Under the pieces are notes generated by a model, which saw only the letters and a program-made list of their open reading frames with translations, was not told the DNA's origin and searched no databases. DNA of 64,000 nucleotides. It comes from Paenibacillus profundus. GTDB taxonomy: Bacteria; Bacillota; Bacilli; Paenibacillales; Paenibacillaceae. The stretch's first letter is position 1, and the number at the start of each line of letters is the position of its first letter. A program made the translations under genes and the position numbers. Shown in pieces: positions 43,687 through 53,092 of this stretch. Location: the NCBI RefSeq assembly GCF_021369635.1, contig NZ_JAJNBZ010000006.1, forward strand, positions 186,001 to 250,000. Reading direction: 5' to 3'.

Positions 43687-45333
43687 CAATGTCATTAAGT
43701 TAAGGCGCGGAAACCATAATCAAGCACAAGAGCAGGTTATCGAAAAGATAGCCCGCTCTTTTTTTGTTTCAAAAGAAAATCAAGACTTAACAGGTAGATG
43801 GATATGTGTGGCGAAGATCCTTGAAACACGAGGAGGCCACGTCCATGAATGAGTACGCGAATTCGCTAAAAGAAACGCTGACATCCCTCATACGAGAAAT
43901 GGCAGCCGCACCAGCACCTTATGTCAAAAACCCTGAAAAAGATTTTACCCGAAAGAAAAAGCTGCCCTTTGAAACGGTTATGCAACTCCTGATCTCCATG
44001 GGGGCAACAGCATATATAAGGAACTCCTGGAATCCCAAGGTTATAACGTAAACACCGCAACCACTTCCTCTTTTGTCCAGAAGAGGAATAAAATCCTTCC
44101 ATCTGCTGTCGAATTCTTGTTTCACGCATTTACGCAATCGTATACGGATGTCAAGGACTACCGGGGGTATCGATTACTTGCCGTTGACGGTTCGGATTTG
44201 CATATTGCAACCGACTCTGCGGACACGGACACCTATTTTCAAAGTCAACCGACACGAAAGGCTATAACCTTCTGCATTTGAACGCTCCCTATGACTTGTG
44301 CAACAGACTGTACGTGGATGCCATTGTTCAACCACGAAGGTTGTGCAACGAGGGAAGGGCGCTGGCTGCTATGGTTGACCGTTCTCCCATAAAGGGCAAA
44401 ACCATGGTTATTGCCGATAGAGGTTATGAAGTTACAACAATTTCGCGCATCTTGAACGCAAAGGGTGGAACTATGTCATGCGGGTAAAGGATTTGGATTC
44501 CAATGGTATTCTTTCGGGCTTGCGTTTGCCTGCTAGCGGAGAGTTTGATAGGGACGTTCATCTGACACTCACCAAAAAACAAACCAAAGAGGTCAAGGCT
44601 AATCCCGAGATTTACAAGTTCGTTCCTTCCACGTCTACATTTGATTTTTTGGATTTGCATGAGAACTTGTTTTACCCGATTTCCTTTCGGGTTGTTCGTT
44701 TCGCCCTGCCTCATGGCGCTTATGAGACCGTCATTACGAATCTTTCTGCCGCTGATTTCCCACCCGATGAAATCAAGTCGATTTATAACAGGCGATGGGG
44801 CATTGAAACCTCTTTCAGGGCATTAAAGTACACTGTCGGTCTGACGAATTTTCACGCAAAGAGACGAGAGTCCATCACCCAAGAGATTTTCGCAAGAATG
44901 ATCATGTACAATTTCGCTGAAATGATGACCTCACACGTCGTCATTTCCCAAATGGATAAACGGCACCCATACCAAGTCAACTTCACGGTTGCCGTTCACG
45001 TTTGTAGACATTTCCTGCGCTCACGGCACAATGAACCCCCGCCCGATGTTGAAGCGCTGATTCGCAAAAACATTTTGCCGATTCGACCCATTCGCCCAGG
45101 GCAGCAGAATACACGCAAAATACGCTACAAATCAGTTGTTAGCTTCGTCTATAGAGTAGCATAATTCGTTTCATATGAACACTTTTTTAAGCGGATCTTC
45201 CCTCCGCTTTATTTGCTGTACGCTTTTTTCCTTGCTTGGATACAAAAAAAGAAACGGCACAGGGTCTTTTCCCATGCCGTTTCAGATTCCTATGTTTTCG
45301 GCTCTTGTCTTTGAGCTAAACTTAATGACATTG
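43687..45333 (+). mobile_element. IS4-family element, right copy
   Basis: Starts CAATGTCATTAAGTTAAGG and ends CTTAATGACATTG. Carries one transposase gene (43845-45164, broken) and a 3' non-coding part with the hairpin ACGGCACAGGG...CATGCCGT. About 1.65 kb. Sequence runs parallel to the left copy in inverted orientation. Confidence 0.8.
43845..45164 (+). pseudogene. IS4-family transposase, right copy (frameshifted)
   Basis: ATG at 43845 after GAGGAGG. Frames in order: MNEYANSLKETLTSLIREMA to LISMGA; then KELLESQGYNVNTATTSSFV to DGSDLHIAT; then NAPYDLCNRLYVDAIVQPRR to MVIADRGYEV; then MRVKDLDSNGILSGLRLPAS to the end VSFVYRVA. The DDE set is represented (DGSD, ADRGY, YNRRWGIETSFRALKYTVGL), but shifts near 44010, 44255 and 44475 prevent a full product. 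More complete than the left copy. Confidence 0.85.
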
Positions 45334-45395
45334 CCCGTCTGCTGGCCCTTTTTGTTTACTTCTTCAACTAAAAGCACCTATTTCAACAAAAATCA

Positions 45396-45549
45396 CTAAC
45401 ATTTTATAAACAATCCTTCTAATGGTTCCCAAGGATGTACTTCATACTCAACCTTTTCTTCTAACACAGCAGGGTCATTTTTAGCAACTTCAATGAGGTT
45501 TACCATCTATCCACGCTTTACCCCTTGAATATATAATTACGGCTTTCAT
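45396..45549 (-). pseudogene. YCII-related protein remnant
   Basis: From ATG at 45549 (GGAGGGGAT upstream) reads MKAVIIYSRGKAWIDG. After a frame change it gives VNLIEVAKNDPAVLEEKVEY and EVHPWEPLEGLFIKC, then stop. The second piece is the normal C-terminus of YciI/YCII-like proteins (NDP...EVHPW.P). The middle of the protein is deleted. Confidence 0.65.
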
Positions 45550-45755
45550 TGACTAATCCCCTCCTTTTTTGTGAAACAATTCACACAAAGTGTAACATAC
45601 CATTCCATTTTATGGGTAATTTTTTGTTTGTTTTAATGTTCCAATCCTTTTTCAATTGGCATGTCCGCGCTCTCTAGTCCGATAGGTGAAGAAGGCAAAA
45701 AGACCGCCCTTCTTGATTAGGAAACGGTCAATTCTCCACCCATCTTACGACTTGC

Positions 45756-46151
45756 TCATTTATTCCAATATTTCAATAATAGCGAAAGCGTGCTGCTGAA
45801 ATCCCAAAAATCTAAAATGACCGGCGGACACGGGAATTCGTCCTCGTCATCCTCCGCTCGTTCACTGCTACGTCCCGCCATGAGCCGCTGCATAATATCG
45901 ATTGCCATCTCCGGCGTCACCTGATGATAGAACGTCCCTTCAGGCTCTATTCTGACGGCGCATCCTTGAATATTAGTTCGCGAACAAGGGATTTCTTGTA
46001 TCCGTACCTCATGTATACAACCAAGGTTATATGCTTCTTGTATAAGGGTATGCTTGACCTGCTGGCTGCTCCTTCTGCTTGCGCCATTCATTCCGTAATA
46101 GACGAACACGGAATGAATCATTGAAGGGAATCCCGGTAAACGTTGACTCAT
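45756..46151 (-). CDS. Thioredoxin-fold (2Fe-2S) ferredoxin-like protein, iron-regulated
   Basis: 131 residues. SVFVYYGMNGASRRSSQQVK then IPCSRTNIQGCAVRIEPEGT and FYHQVTPEMAIDIMQRL follow the thioredoxin-like [2Fe-2S] ferredoxin layout (xCx..GxxxGPVVxVxPxGxxYxxVTP). However, the first cluster cysteines are replaced (YYGMNGASRRSS), so a normal cluster is doubtful. ATG at 46151 follows GAGGAGGGG. A Fur-type box at 46168-46188 covers the promoter, so it should be induced under iron limitation. Confidence 0.6.
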   Translation of the reverse strand: MSQRLPGFPSMIHSVFVYYGMNGASRRSSQQVKHTLIQEAYNLGCIHEVRIQEIPCSRTNIQGCAVRIEPEGTFYHQVTPEMAIDIMQRLMAGRSSERAEDDEDEFPCPPVILDFWDFSSTLSLLLKYWNK

Positions 46152-46167
46152 CTCTACCCCTCCTCAT

Positions 46168-46188
46168 TGAGAAATATTATCATTCTCA
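46168..46188. promoter_or_regulatory. Fur box
   Basis: TGAGAA (46168-46173) and TTCTCA (46183-46188) are inverted around ATATTATCA. The 21 bases compare well with the Bacillus Fur 7-1-7 consensus TGATAATNATTATCA. 17 bp upstream of the ferredoxin-like gene. Confidence 0.65.
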
Positions 46189-46240
46189 TTGAGGGGTGTC
46201 TGCCCCTGGACGGATTATTTTAACCTGAACAAGGAATGTT

Positions 46241-46672
46241 TCAATATTTCGTGCTTTGAATATATAAATATTCGCCGACACCTTTTGAGATCAGCATGAT
46301 CAATGAACTGATGACGCTCAAGATAAGCGTCAGTGTGAGAACAATCCAATACATAGATGGAATGTTCATGCGAATACTTATTTGATACGTAAAAAATAGA
46401 TAGGCAATCATCCCTGCTTGGAAAAAGCTCATACATACAAATAGCCACTTTGCCCATTCTTTTCCCATATATAGCAATACACAAATGACAATCGTATTAA
46501 TCGAACCGATGACGGATTGCGGCGAAGCTCCATACTTGAAGTTCAGATAAATAAAGATAGTCAACAGGAGACAATTCGAAAAGATGATTGTTCTCAATAC
46601 GCTCTTCCCGCGTTGCGCTTGCCTGTTCATTCTCCCAAAATAATCTTCGCTTGGGGATGTTTCATTCGTCAA
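46241..46672 (-). CDS. Four-helix membrane protein, hypothetical
   Basis: 143 residues from TTG at 46672, chosen because AGGAGGGG lies 6 bases upstream; a GTG at 46720 is also in frame. Four hydrophobic helices (VLRTIIFSNCLLLTIFIYL; SVIGSINTIVICVLLYMG; WLFVCMSFFQAGMIAYLFF; WIVLTLTLILSVISSLIMLI). No recognised family. Upstream of and parallel to the Fur-regulated gene. Confidence 0.6.
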   Translation of the reverse strand: MTNETSPSEDYFGRMNRQAQRGKSVLRTIIFSNCLLLTIFIYLNFKYGASPQSVIGSINTIVICVLLYMGKEWAKWLFVCMSFFQAGMIAYLFFTYQISIRMNIPSMYWIVLTLTLILSVISSLIMLISKGVGEYLYIQSTKY

Positions 46673-46756
46673 CGCTGCTCCCCTCCTCAATAGACCATCT
46701 ATATCGCAAACGGGACACACCTAGTCCGCAACGACTACAAGTTAAAAATCAAAAAT

Positions 46757-46778
46757 CACCACCTATTGTTAGGTGGTG
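46757..46778 (-). terminator. Terminator after the pentapeptide protein gene
   Basis: CACCACCT (46757-46764) and AGGTGGTG (46771-46778); on the minus strand followed by ATTTTTGATTTTTAAC. Confidence 0.8.
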
Positions 46779-46791
46779 AACAAAAAGGGCA

Positions 46792-47214
46792 TTATGATGG
46801 ATTGCTATGCATATTCAGTAGTGCTTCAATGTCAATCCCGTTAATCTTCAAGCCCGAAATGTTGCAGTTCCGAAGCTCGACATTCACTAGTTGGCAGTTG
46901 TCAAAGGTGCTATTGTTCAAATGACACATCTCAAATCGAACCGGCCGCTGCTCGGCACCAGGTTCATAAGCGGGGTGTCCTTCTCGAGGCATGCCGATGT
47001 TGTGAATGTAAGCTCCCCCGATTTGCGCGCCGTCAATTTCCAAGTCGCTTAAATTGGCATCCATAATTTTGGTGCCTGCCAATGTCACGTTGTCAAGGGT
47101 AAGATTCTCCGCTGCGACATTCGTGAAGCTGGACCCAGACACGCATGCGTTGTCAGCTACAATTTGTTGCACGGCATTATTAATATGGAGCTGTGTACCG
47201 GTTGAAGATTCCAA
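46792..47214 (-). CDS. Pentapeptide-repeat-like protein
   Basis: 140 residues. Central runs of A(D/N)LxN-type repeats: SGSSFTNVAAENLTLDNVTL, AGTKIMDANLSDLEIDGAQI, and after a PREGHPAYEPG insert CHLNNSTFDNCQLVNVELRN and CNISGLKINGID. These fold as a right-handed quadrilateral helix. Cytoplasmic; role unknown, some relatives mimic DNA and protect gyrase. ATG at 47214. Confidence 0.8.
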   Translation of the reverse strand: MESSTGTQLHINNAVQQIVADNACVSGSSFTNVAAENLTLDNVTLAGTKIMDANLSDLEIDGAQIGGAYIHNIGMPREGHPAYEPGAEQRPVRFEMCHLNNSTFDNCQLVNVELRNCNISGLKINGIDIEALLNMHSNPS

Positions 47215-47303
47215 TGATTCTTCCTCCCTAAATGGTTGATTTATCCTCCAGTCACCAATAGATTAATACAAGCCACACCATTTGTATAGATGTATTTCTT
47301 ATG

Positions 47304-48824
47304 TTAATTGGGGGATAAAGGAAGCATAATCATAAACGCAGCCCCTTTGCCTGCCTCGCTCTCCACGTGTATGATCCCGCCATGTGACTCTACAATCGAT
47401 TTGGAGATGGACAGCCCTAGTCCTGCTCCTCCGTTCTTCCGCGTACGGGAATAATCTTTCCGATAGAAACGATCGAACACATAAGAGATATGCTTGTCGT
47501 CGATGCCGATCCCGTTATCCTTCACCGTGAGCTGTACCGTATCACTTGTTCGTGTTAGCGCCAGCGTAATGATCCCCGATTCTGGCTCTGTATGCTGTAC
47601 GGCATTGTAGAACAGATTGAGAATAACCTGCTTCATCTTGTCGGTATCGAACCGGCACATCACATGATCGGATAGTTCGAATTCAACATGTCGGCTGCCA
47701 GCTAATAAACGCAGCTGTGGCTCCATGTCTTGAATCAACTTATCCAATGCGCCTTCCGTCAGTGCAATGTCAGGTGTCCGATCAAGCTTGGCGAGCAGCA
47801 GCAAATCCCGTACCAGATGATTAAGACGCTCTGATTCACCATACATGCTGTGCAATGCTTTTTCAAGCTGCTCGGGCTGTTGGGATGCGCCGCGCAGCAA
47901 CACCTCCAAGAAGCCATGGATCGAGGTCAGCGGAGTCCGAAGCTCATGAGACGCGTCTGCTACGAATTGACGCATCTGTTCTTTCGCTTCCTTCTCCGCT
48001 TCAAATGACGCCCGCAGCCGCTCCAGCATGCGATTGAACGATACCGCTAGCCGATCGATTTCTTGTTGACCCTGAATCGTATTGAACCGTTCATCCAGAT
48101 TGCCCGCATTGACGTTCTCCACGGCATGTACCATGTTCGACAACGGATGCAGCGTTCTTTTTAGCACAGGCAAAAAGGTCAATAATCCAGCTAGCAGCGC
48201 GAACACTGCAAGCACGATAAAAATGAGCAGCTGTCGTCCCAGCTCGTCTTTCATCGGGCCCGTACCCGCACTAATCTGTACGATTCCTTTCACCATCCCA
48301 CTTATCTGAATGGGGTGCAGCACCACGATTTGCTCCTCACCTTCAGCATTGCGGACCACTTGATACCCCAGCCCTTCCCTTCGCGGGGCAGGATTCGATT
48401 GCAGCAAACTGTTATATTCCTCATCTGATAGACGCGGAGCCGCTCCCGCGCTCTTCCATTCTGACAGAACGGAGTAGCTGCCGTTCTTATCGATGAACGC
48501 GATCGAGACTCCCGGCATAAATACAACGGGAGGCGTTCCTCCATCCTGACTCCATCCGCGGCCTGCCTTCCAGCCTCCCCGATACCCTTTATTAGGAACA
48601 GGCACGCCGGCCTGCCGCCACGTTTCCGGAGGAATGGACATAGCCTGATTCCGCAGACTTTCCGCCTTGTTTTGATACGTAAATTGACGCATGAACACAT
48701 ATTGGAACAATCCGATCAGAACGAGCAGAACAGCCAAAATGAGCAGCGATCTTGACAGTAGCTGCCAACGCAATGAGCCGAACAGTTGGCGTCTCTTGCT
48801 CCCATCCTTGCTTAACCGGATCAT
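47304..48824 (-). CDS. Sensor histidine kinase with HAMP domain
   Basis: 506 residues: membrane helix about 20-40, extracellular domain to about 190, second helix (LLIFIVLAVFALLAGLLTFL), HAMP, His box FVADASHELRTPLTSIHGFLEVLL, and ATPase boxes (LFYNAVQHT, VKDNGIGI, GAGLGLSISKSIVESHGG). Partner of the response regulator gene, which it overlaps by 4 bp (ATGA). Class resembles CssS/ArlS-like cell-envelope sensors; the signal is not evident. Confidence 0.92.
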   Translation of the reverse strand: MIRLSKDGSKRRQLFGSLRWQLLSRSLLILAVLLVLIGLFQYVFMRQFTYQNKAESLRNQAMSIPPETWRQAGVPVPNKGYRGGWKAGRGWSQDGGTPPVVFMPGVSIAFIDKNGSYSVLSEWKSAGAAPRLSDEEYNSLLQSNPAPRREGLGYQVVRNAEGEEQIVVLHPIQISGMVKGIVQISAGTGPMKDELGRQLLIFIVLAVFALLAGLLTFLPVLKRTLHPLSNMVHAVENVNAGNLDERFNTIQGQQEIDRLAVSFNRMLERLRASFEAEKEAKEQMRQFVADASHELRTPLTSIHGFLEVLLRGASQQPEQLEKALHSMYGESERLNHLVRDLLLLAKLDRTPDIALTEGALDKLIQDMEPQLRLLAGSRHVEFELSDHVMCRFDTDKMKQVILNLFYNAVQHTEPESGIITLALTRTSDTVQLTVKDNGIGIDDKHISYVFDRFYRKDYSRTRKNGGAGLGLSISKSIVESHGGIIHVESEAGKGAAFMIMLPLSPN

Positions 48825-49504
48825 GTAAGATCCACCCGATACCCGACGCCCCGTAGCGTTCGAATCAAGCGATGCTCGCGATCGTGCAATTTCTCCCGCA
48901 GCGAACGGATATAGACTTCCACGATATTCTCGTCACCACCGAAGTCGTACCCCCACACCTTGTCCAAAATAACCAACTTGCTCACCACAAGCCCGTGATT
49001 GCTCAGCATAAACTTTAACAGCTCATACTCGGTTGGCGATAGCTCCAACACACGGTTGTCCATGCTGATTTCCTTGCGTCGATCATCGATGCGAAATGGC
49101 CCGAGGTTGACCTCACCTACAAGATGCGGAAATTGGTTCCGGATTCTTGCATGGATGCGGGCCAACAGCTCTGCGAAGCTGAACGGCTTCACCATGTAAT
49201 CGTCCGCTCCGAGCGTAAGACCTCTAATGCGATCGTCGACTTCATCTCTGGCTGTCAGCATGATGACTGCCACTTGATCCATCTTTTTGAGCATACCGCA
49301 TACTTCAAAGCCGTCCATCCCTGGCATCATGACGTCCAGAATGACGACATGGGGTTGAAATTCTTTCATCAGCGTAATGGCCGCGATTCCATCTTGACTC
49401 GTCCTTACCTCGAACCCTTCGTTCACAAGCCCAAGCTCCAGAAATTGCAATATATTCGGTTCGTCATCCACAAGCAATACTTTAATTCCCTTCAACTGCT
49501 GCAT
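48821..49504 (-). CDS. OmpR family response regulator
   Basis: 227 residues from ATG at 49504, fixed by GGAGG 6 bases before it. Receiver: LLVDDEPNILQFLELGL, VVILDVMMPGMDGFE (phospho-Asp), MLTARD, DDYMVKPFSF. Winged-helix domain: LSPTEYELLKFML ... LRGVGYRVDL. First gene of the pair with the kinase at 47304. Targets unknown. Confidence 0.93.
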   Translation of the reverse strand: MQQLKGIKVLLVDDEPNILQFLELGLVNEGFEVRTSQDGIAAITLMKEFQPHVVILDVMMPGMDGFEVCGMLKKMDQVAVIMLTARDEVDDRIRGLTLGADDYMVKPFSFAELLARIHARIRNQFPHLVGEVNLGPFRIDDRRKEISMDNRVLELSPTEYELLKFMLSNHGLVVSKLVILDKVWGYDFGGDENIVEVYIRSLREKLHDREHRLIRTLRGVGYRVDLT

Positions 49505-50036
49505 AAGTATCCTCCGCCCCCGATGTCTAGTGGCACCATTATACAACACCGATATGAAAAAAACCTGAGCGCAAGCTGAAAGCCGCCTGAATGACAGAAT
49601 CAGCTCAAATAAAGGAGCATGCCGTTTTTTTCCCGAGCCGCAGCGATGTAATAATTCTGATTATTCGATCCCAACAATATTCGTCCCCTTCATAACCACG
49701 CAGCAAAATTTGATCATTGGATGTCGTCTTTGCTCACCACTGTTCCTATAAACACGACGCTGGCGTGACCATATCCCTCGCTGCATCCTGCATTGGATTT
49801 CGTACAGTAGAACAGCAGCGTACACCTCTTTACAACGGGTTTCATTGGAGTTTATCCAATGCTTTGGCACTCATTCAGCAGCATTTGCTGAGGCATGTCC
49901 AAATCCACTGCACAAAGTACAGTCAATTGCCATTTAGCCGCCCAATCCGTACATTCTGCTGTATATATTCCAATGGGGCTTGCTCGATCGTCGAAGGTTA
50001 CCGCTTCACCAAGCATCAAGACGTCATAACGAAAAG
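49505..50036. other. Region of gene decay with one recognisable repeat fragment
   Basis: No convincing intact gene. On the minus strand about 49890-50025 reads SPIGIYTAECTDWAAKW and LTVLCAVDLDM, related to a fragment at 52880-52975. The longer frame containing it (50241-49852) crosses a terminator hairpin and is probably fortuitous. Confidence 0.5.
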
Positions 50037-50058
50037 GCCTCCCCTTTAAAGGGAAGGC
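50037..50058 (-). terminator. Terminator-like hairpin
   Basis: GCCTCCCC (50037-50044) pairs with GGGAAGGC (50051-50058); the minus strand continues TTTTCGTTATG. It could end the transcript of the membrane protein gene at 50238. Confidence 0.65.
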
Positions 50059-50237
50059 TTGCGAAATGGAGGAGTTATATTTAATCATTATATGCTTCCA
50101 CATCCGATTGCATAACATCCATGAGCCATTCCTCAAGGCTGAAAAAGGCTTGTTCTTGGCCAGATCGGTTCCAACTCCCTGTCCCCGCTCCAAGTTAAAA
50201 AAATGAACTTGGACATAGATACAAGATTCGAATACTA

Positions 50238-50549
50238 TCATTTCCTGCTATACGAGGAGACGAAGCAACACCACCACACGATGGTATACAAATAGCCACA
50301 CACTACATAAATTGCCCATAATGAGCCTAGGAACAACTGGTTAACCAAGTATTCCAGTTCTGTCATGCCTTCGCTTCTTCCGAGCGAATTCAAGAAAAAA
50401 ACAATGAAGCCGCTGATGAGAACGGCGACATGAATCCACGACATCAGCGTTAATCGCCTTCTGCATATACTATACACGCTTGCCGCTAAACTGATGCCTA
50501 AAATTGTGTAGCTCAACGCCCATACCCACGCTGCATTTGTGGCCCACAT
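50238..50549 (-). CDS. Small membrane protein, hypothetical (103 aa)
   Basis: Three hydrophobic helices (WVWALSYTILGISLAASVYSI; WIHVAVLISGFIVFFLN; LGSLWAIYVVCGYLYTIVWW) and aromatic-rich ends. ATG at 50549 preceded by GGAGGAAGGG. Not recognised. Confidence 0.6.
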   Translation of the reverse strand: MWATNAAWVWALSYTILGISLAASVYSICRRRLTLMSWIHVAVLISGFIVFFLNSLGRSEGMTELEYLVNQLFLGSLWAIYVVCGYLYTIVWWCCFVSSYSRK

Positions 50550-50614
50550 TAGACCCTTCCTCCTGTTTATTCAAAGTTTCACTACAATTGAGCATTCTAA
50601 CGCCACGTAAGTTG

Positions 50615-50875
50615 CTATAATGTCTTTCCAGGTTCGATTCTCTCAAGCAGGGTATACGGCTTCGTCTCCCATACTTCGTATGGAATGTAGCGGCCCTGCA
50701 TGGCGTCCAAGATTCGTGATTTAAAATGGGGCCGCTTCACAAAATCATCAATATTCGCTTCGGATAATTCGATAAAGCGCGCTGCCTTTATTTCACTGTC
50801 CTGCTTGACGATATCGCCGCGGACATGGTGTGCACGGAAGACGACGGCTACGATGTGCCTCGGCACATCCGACAT
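50615..50875 (-). pseudogene. NUDIX hydrolase, C-terminal half
   Basis: 86 residues: RHIVAVVFRAHHVRGDIVKQ, DSEIKAARFIELSEANIDDF, RPHFKSRILDAMQGRYIPYE, VWETKPYTLLERI. This matches the last half of a NUDIX protein family. The Nudix box (GX5EX7REUXEEXGU) would lie upstream and is absent. GAGGGGGGAATTGC precedes an ATG, so a short product may still be made, but it cannot be an active hydrolase. Confidence 0.7.
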
Positions 50876-50932
50876 TGCAATTCCCCCCTCATAGATGATG
50901 TTAAAAAACGGCCACTTTAAACACGATATGCA

Positions 50933-51148
50933 TTATTCTGGCTTTACGCTTTCAATAGCCGCGAAGAAAACGTCCAAAAGCTCTTTATCGAACTCTGCTC
51001 TCACATACTCACCTATCTGATCCAATTCTGCATCCGTTCCATATTCTAAAACCGGGCGCCCTTCGCACTTCAATACGGTACAATTGAACTTCTCTTGTAC
51101 TTGCTCGATGACAAAATCCTGATCCACTAACGTCATTGGTCCCTTCAC
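50933..51148 (-). CDS. Hypothetical protein, 71 aa
   Basis: GTG at 51148 with AAAGGGG before it; ATG at 51136 is an alternative. Acidic, no signal or membrane segment: EQVQEKFNCTVLKCEGRPVL, then DAELDQIGEYVRAEFDKELL. Follows the YbaK-type gene by 14 bp on the same strand, so probably co-transcribed. Not recognised. Confidence 0.6.
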   Translation of the reverse strand: MKGPMTLVDQDFVIEQVQEKFNCTVLKCEGRPVLEYGTDAELDQIGEYVRAEFDKELLDVFFAAIESVKPE

Positions 51149-51162
51149 AGCAGCCTACCCCT

Positions 51163-51627
51163 TTATTTTCTTATTCTAGCAATCTTTCCAGCATTCATGT
51201 TCAACATTTCTTCGACTTCGATGCGAACTAATGAGTTAGGCGATCCACCGCCTGTATAGATACATTCCAACTCGGTTACTTTAGGGTCGATCAAAAACAA
51301 TGCATCATATCCAAAGGAGGGCACTCCACCTGCAGGATAGCCTGTTCTCTCCAGCACCTCCGCTTCTTCAGCCAGCCTCGGTCGATCGATGTCGAGCGCT
51401 TTGCTTACTCTCGAAGTGCTTGCCCGGTCCTTTCCATGTACGATCGCAACAATTAATCTGTCTGCGTTATCTATCATGCAAATGTTTTTGACGAACTGAT
51501 CTTCCGATCCGTTTACAGCAATAGCCGCGTCTTTCACCGAGTGACAAGACTGCTCCAACACCAAATGCTCGGCATTCAGTTGATTCGCAGCAATAAACTC
51601 AATCATTTTTCGTTCAAACTTGTACAT
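51163..51627 (-). CDS. YbaK/EbsC family aminoacyl-tRNA deacylase
   Basis: 154 residues, full length. Conserved parts: CHSVKDAAIAV, QFVKNICMI (family Lys), LIVAIVHGKDRASTSRVSKA, RTGYPAGGVPSFGYDALFLI, YTGGGSPNSLVRI. Members hydrolyse mischarged tRNAs (for example Cys- or Ala-tRNA(Pro)); the exact substrate cannot be read from the sequence. ATG at 51627. Confidence 0.9.
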   Translation of the reverse strand: MYKFERKMIEFIAANQLNAEHLVLEQSCHSVKDAAIAVNGSEDQFVKNICMIDNADRLIVAIVHGKDRASTSRVSKALDIDRPRLAEEAEVLERTGYPAGGVPSFGYDALFLIDPKVTELECIYTGGGSPNSLVRIEVEEMLNMNAGKIARIRK

Positions 51628-51924
51628 ATTTATTTGACCTTTCTTTAACTGGAATTCATGTTCTCTAAGACCTCGCTGCCTCAGTCCTCGCTGCTTTTCG
51701 TTTTTTCATTATATATTCCATCCATTACCCTCCGCCGCAAAAAACTGATGTTGCGATGTTCCTGCCCGCTGATTAGTCTTCAATCCAGAGCTTTTTCCAT
51801 AGATAGCGCTAACAGCTTTGTGGCATAGCCTTTGCGTCGCTCAGACGGTCGAATACCATTGTAATGTCAGACTGACTAATTGCAAATTGTCCACAATAAC
51901 ACATCCCTATAATTCTCTGGTTCA

Positions 51925-52428
51925 TCATTGCATATTCTGTATACTCTCTAAATCACCTATATTAATTACCGTTACCTCAGCGTCACAGGCAAAATCGATA
52001 AAGTATAGACTTTTCTTATCCCCCGTCTTCAAAGCGGGATCATTGAAATCTACCGTTTCTAATTCATTTCCGTTCTTCTTTACGATATACGTTATTCTTG
52101 TAGCACCATAGGAATCAGAAAGATTAGCATGCTTCTCACCATAATTAGCCAGAAGTTGTTCTAATGAATCTCCTAAACCAATTTCTCTATACGTTTGAAA
52201 TCGATTCGATTGATTATCATTAATGGATAGGAAAAATTGGACCACGACATCATCTCGATAAGCGATGCGCAATCCGCCATATTGGTACAGGTTAAACTGG
52301 ATTTTGTCCTCTTTGCCGTACAGCTCCGTAATTTCTTGTTTAGTCATGCCTATATGTAACAAGTCTCCCGTTTTGGTGTCTATAATTTGAAGGTCGTCGC
52401 TTGTATATTGGTATGCTTGAATGCAGTC
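51925..52428 (-). pseudogene. Hypothetical SmpA/OmlA-like protein, N-terminus damaged
   Basis: The likely product from TTG at 52362 is 145 residues: LHIGMTKQEITELYGKEDKI, YQYGGLRIAYRDDVVVQFFL, YREIGLGDSLEQLLANYGEK. The pattern IGMTKxEIxxxYGK is that of small exported outer-envelope like domains. Coding-like sequence continues in frame further upstream (KLDCIQAYQYTSDDLQIIDT) until a TGA near 52440, but no start codon or signal peptide is found. I read it as an exported protein gene that has lost its beginning. Confidence 0.5.
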
Positions 52429-52439
52429 TAGTTTGTCTG

Positions 52440-53090
52440 TTCAATCGAATTCTCCTCAAGCATCACTCCGGTTACTTCATCCTCTTAACAGCTCTGTTTT
52501 TCGCCTTGAGTATCATATCCGTATTCTCATCATCCCAAAATCGAATCAGATGGTCTTCCGCAAAACACTTGGAATATACTTTCGCATACGCTATCTCAAA
52601 GTTTACCAGCTGCCTTAACACAGTATGTCCTCTTTTCAATTATAACAATTTTTTCTTCATAAATAGAGCAACTTCACCAGCATCAACATCATTATAAGTG
52701 TAAAATGATAAGTCAATTCCTTCAATCTCAAATCACTGTATCGTTCGTGATCGTCTTCCTCGTTCATTTCTTTCTTAATATATGGTATTTCTAAGTTTTT
52801 TAAGCTTATGTTAATCGTAACCTTGTTCAGTATTTCTTCTTTACTAACTTCGAATTTTTGGTCAGAGATGTAGCCAAATTCACTGTACAGAATACAGTCT
52901 ATATGCCGTTAGCCGCCCAATCCGTACACCCTGCTCTATATTTTCCAATGGGACTTGCTTCGACCGTAGTAGTTCTTATATATGATTCCAGACACCACGC
53001 TCTATATCCTTTCTTGCGAATGCAAAAACACCCCCCACTGATCGCATAACGCGATTACTGGGAGGTGTCGCTTGCTATCTCGCTGCTTGT
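52440..53090 (-). pseudogene. Cluster of decayed gene fragments
   Basis: Minus-strand pieces: KCFAEDHLIRFWDDENTDMI followed by LKAKNRAVKRMK and a stop (about 52485-52590); EEDDHERYSDLRLKELTYHF (about 52700-52770); and the SPIGxY..CTDWAAN fragment (about 52880-52975), matching one near 49950. None has a start and ribosome site. This was probably two or three small genes. Confidence 0.45.
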
Positions 53091-53092
53091 GC

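Larger units (their letters stand above)
38806..45333. mobile_element. Composite transposon with inverted IS4-family copies
   Basis: Left copy 38806-41790 and right copy 43687-45333 are inverted to each other. All four ends share CAATGTCATT(T/A)AGTTAAG or its complement. The direct repeat CCGTCTGCT stands immediately left (38797-38805) and one base right (45335-45343) of the whole unit, while the inner ends have no such duplication. This is what one transposition of the entire 6.5-kb unit would leave. Cargo: a secreted protein, a small membrane protein and a decayed toxin-like locus. Both transposases are now broken. Confidence 0.75.

Noticed and set aside
49852-50241. 129-codon minus-strand frame
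   Set aside because: Passes through a terminator hairpin (50037-50058) and has no good ribosome site; only a short internal piece looks like a protein remnant.
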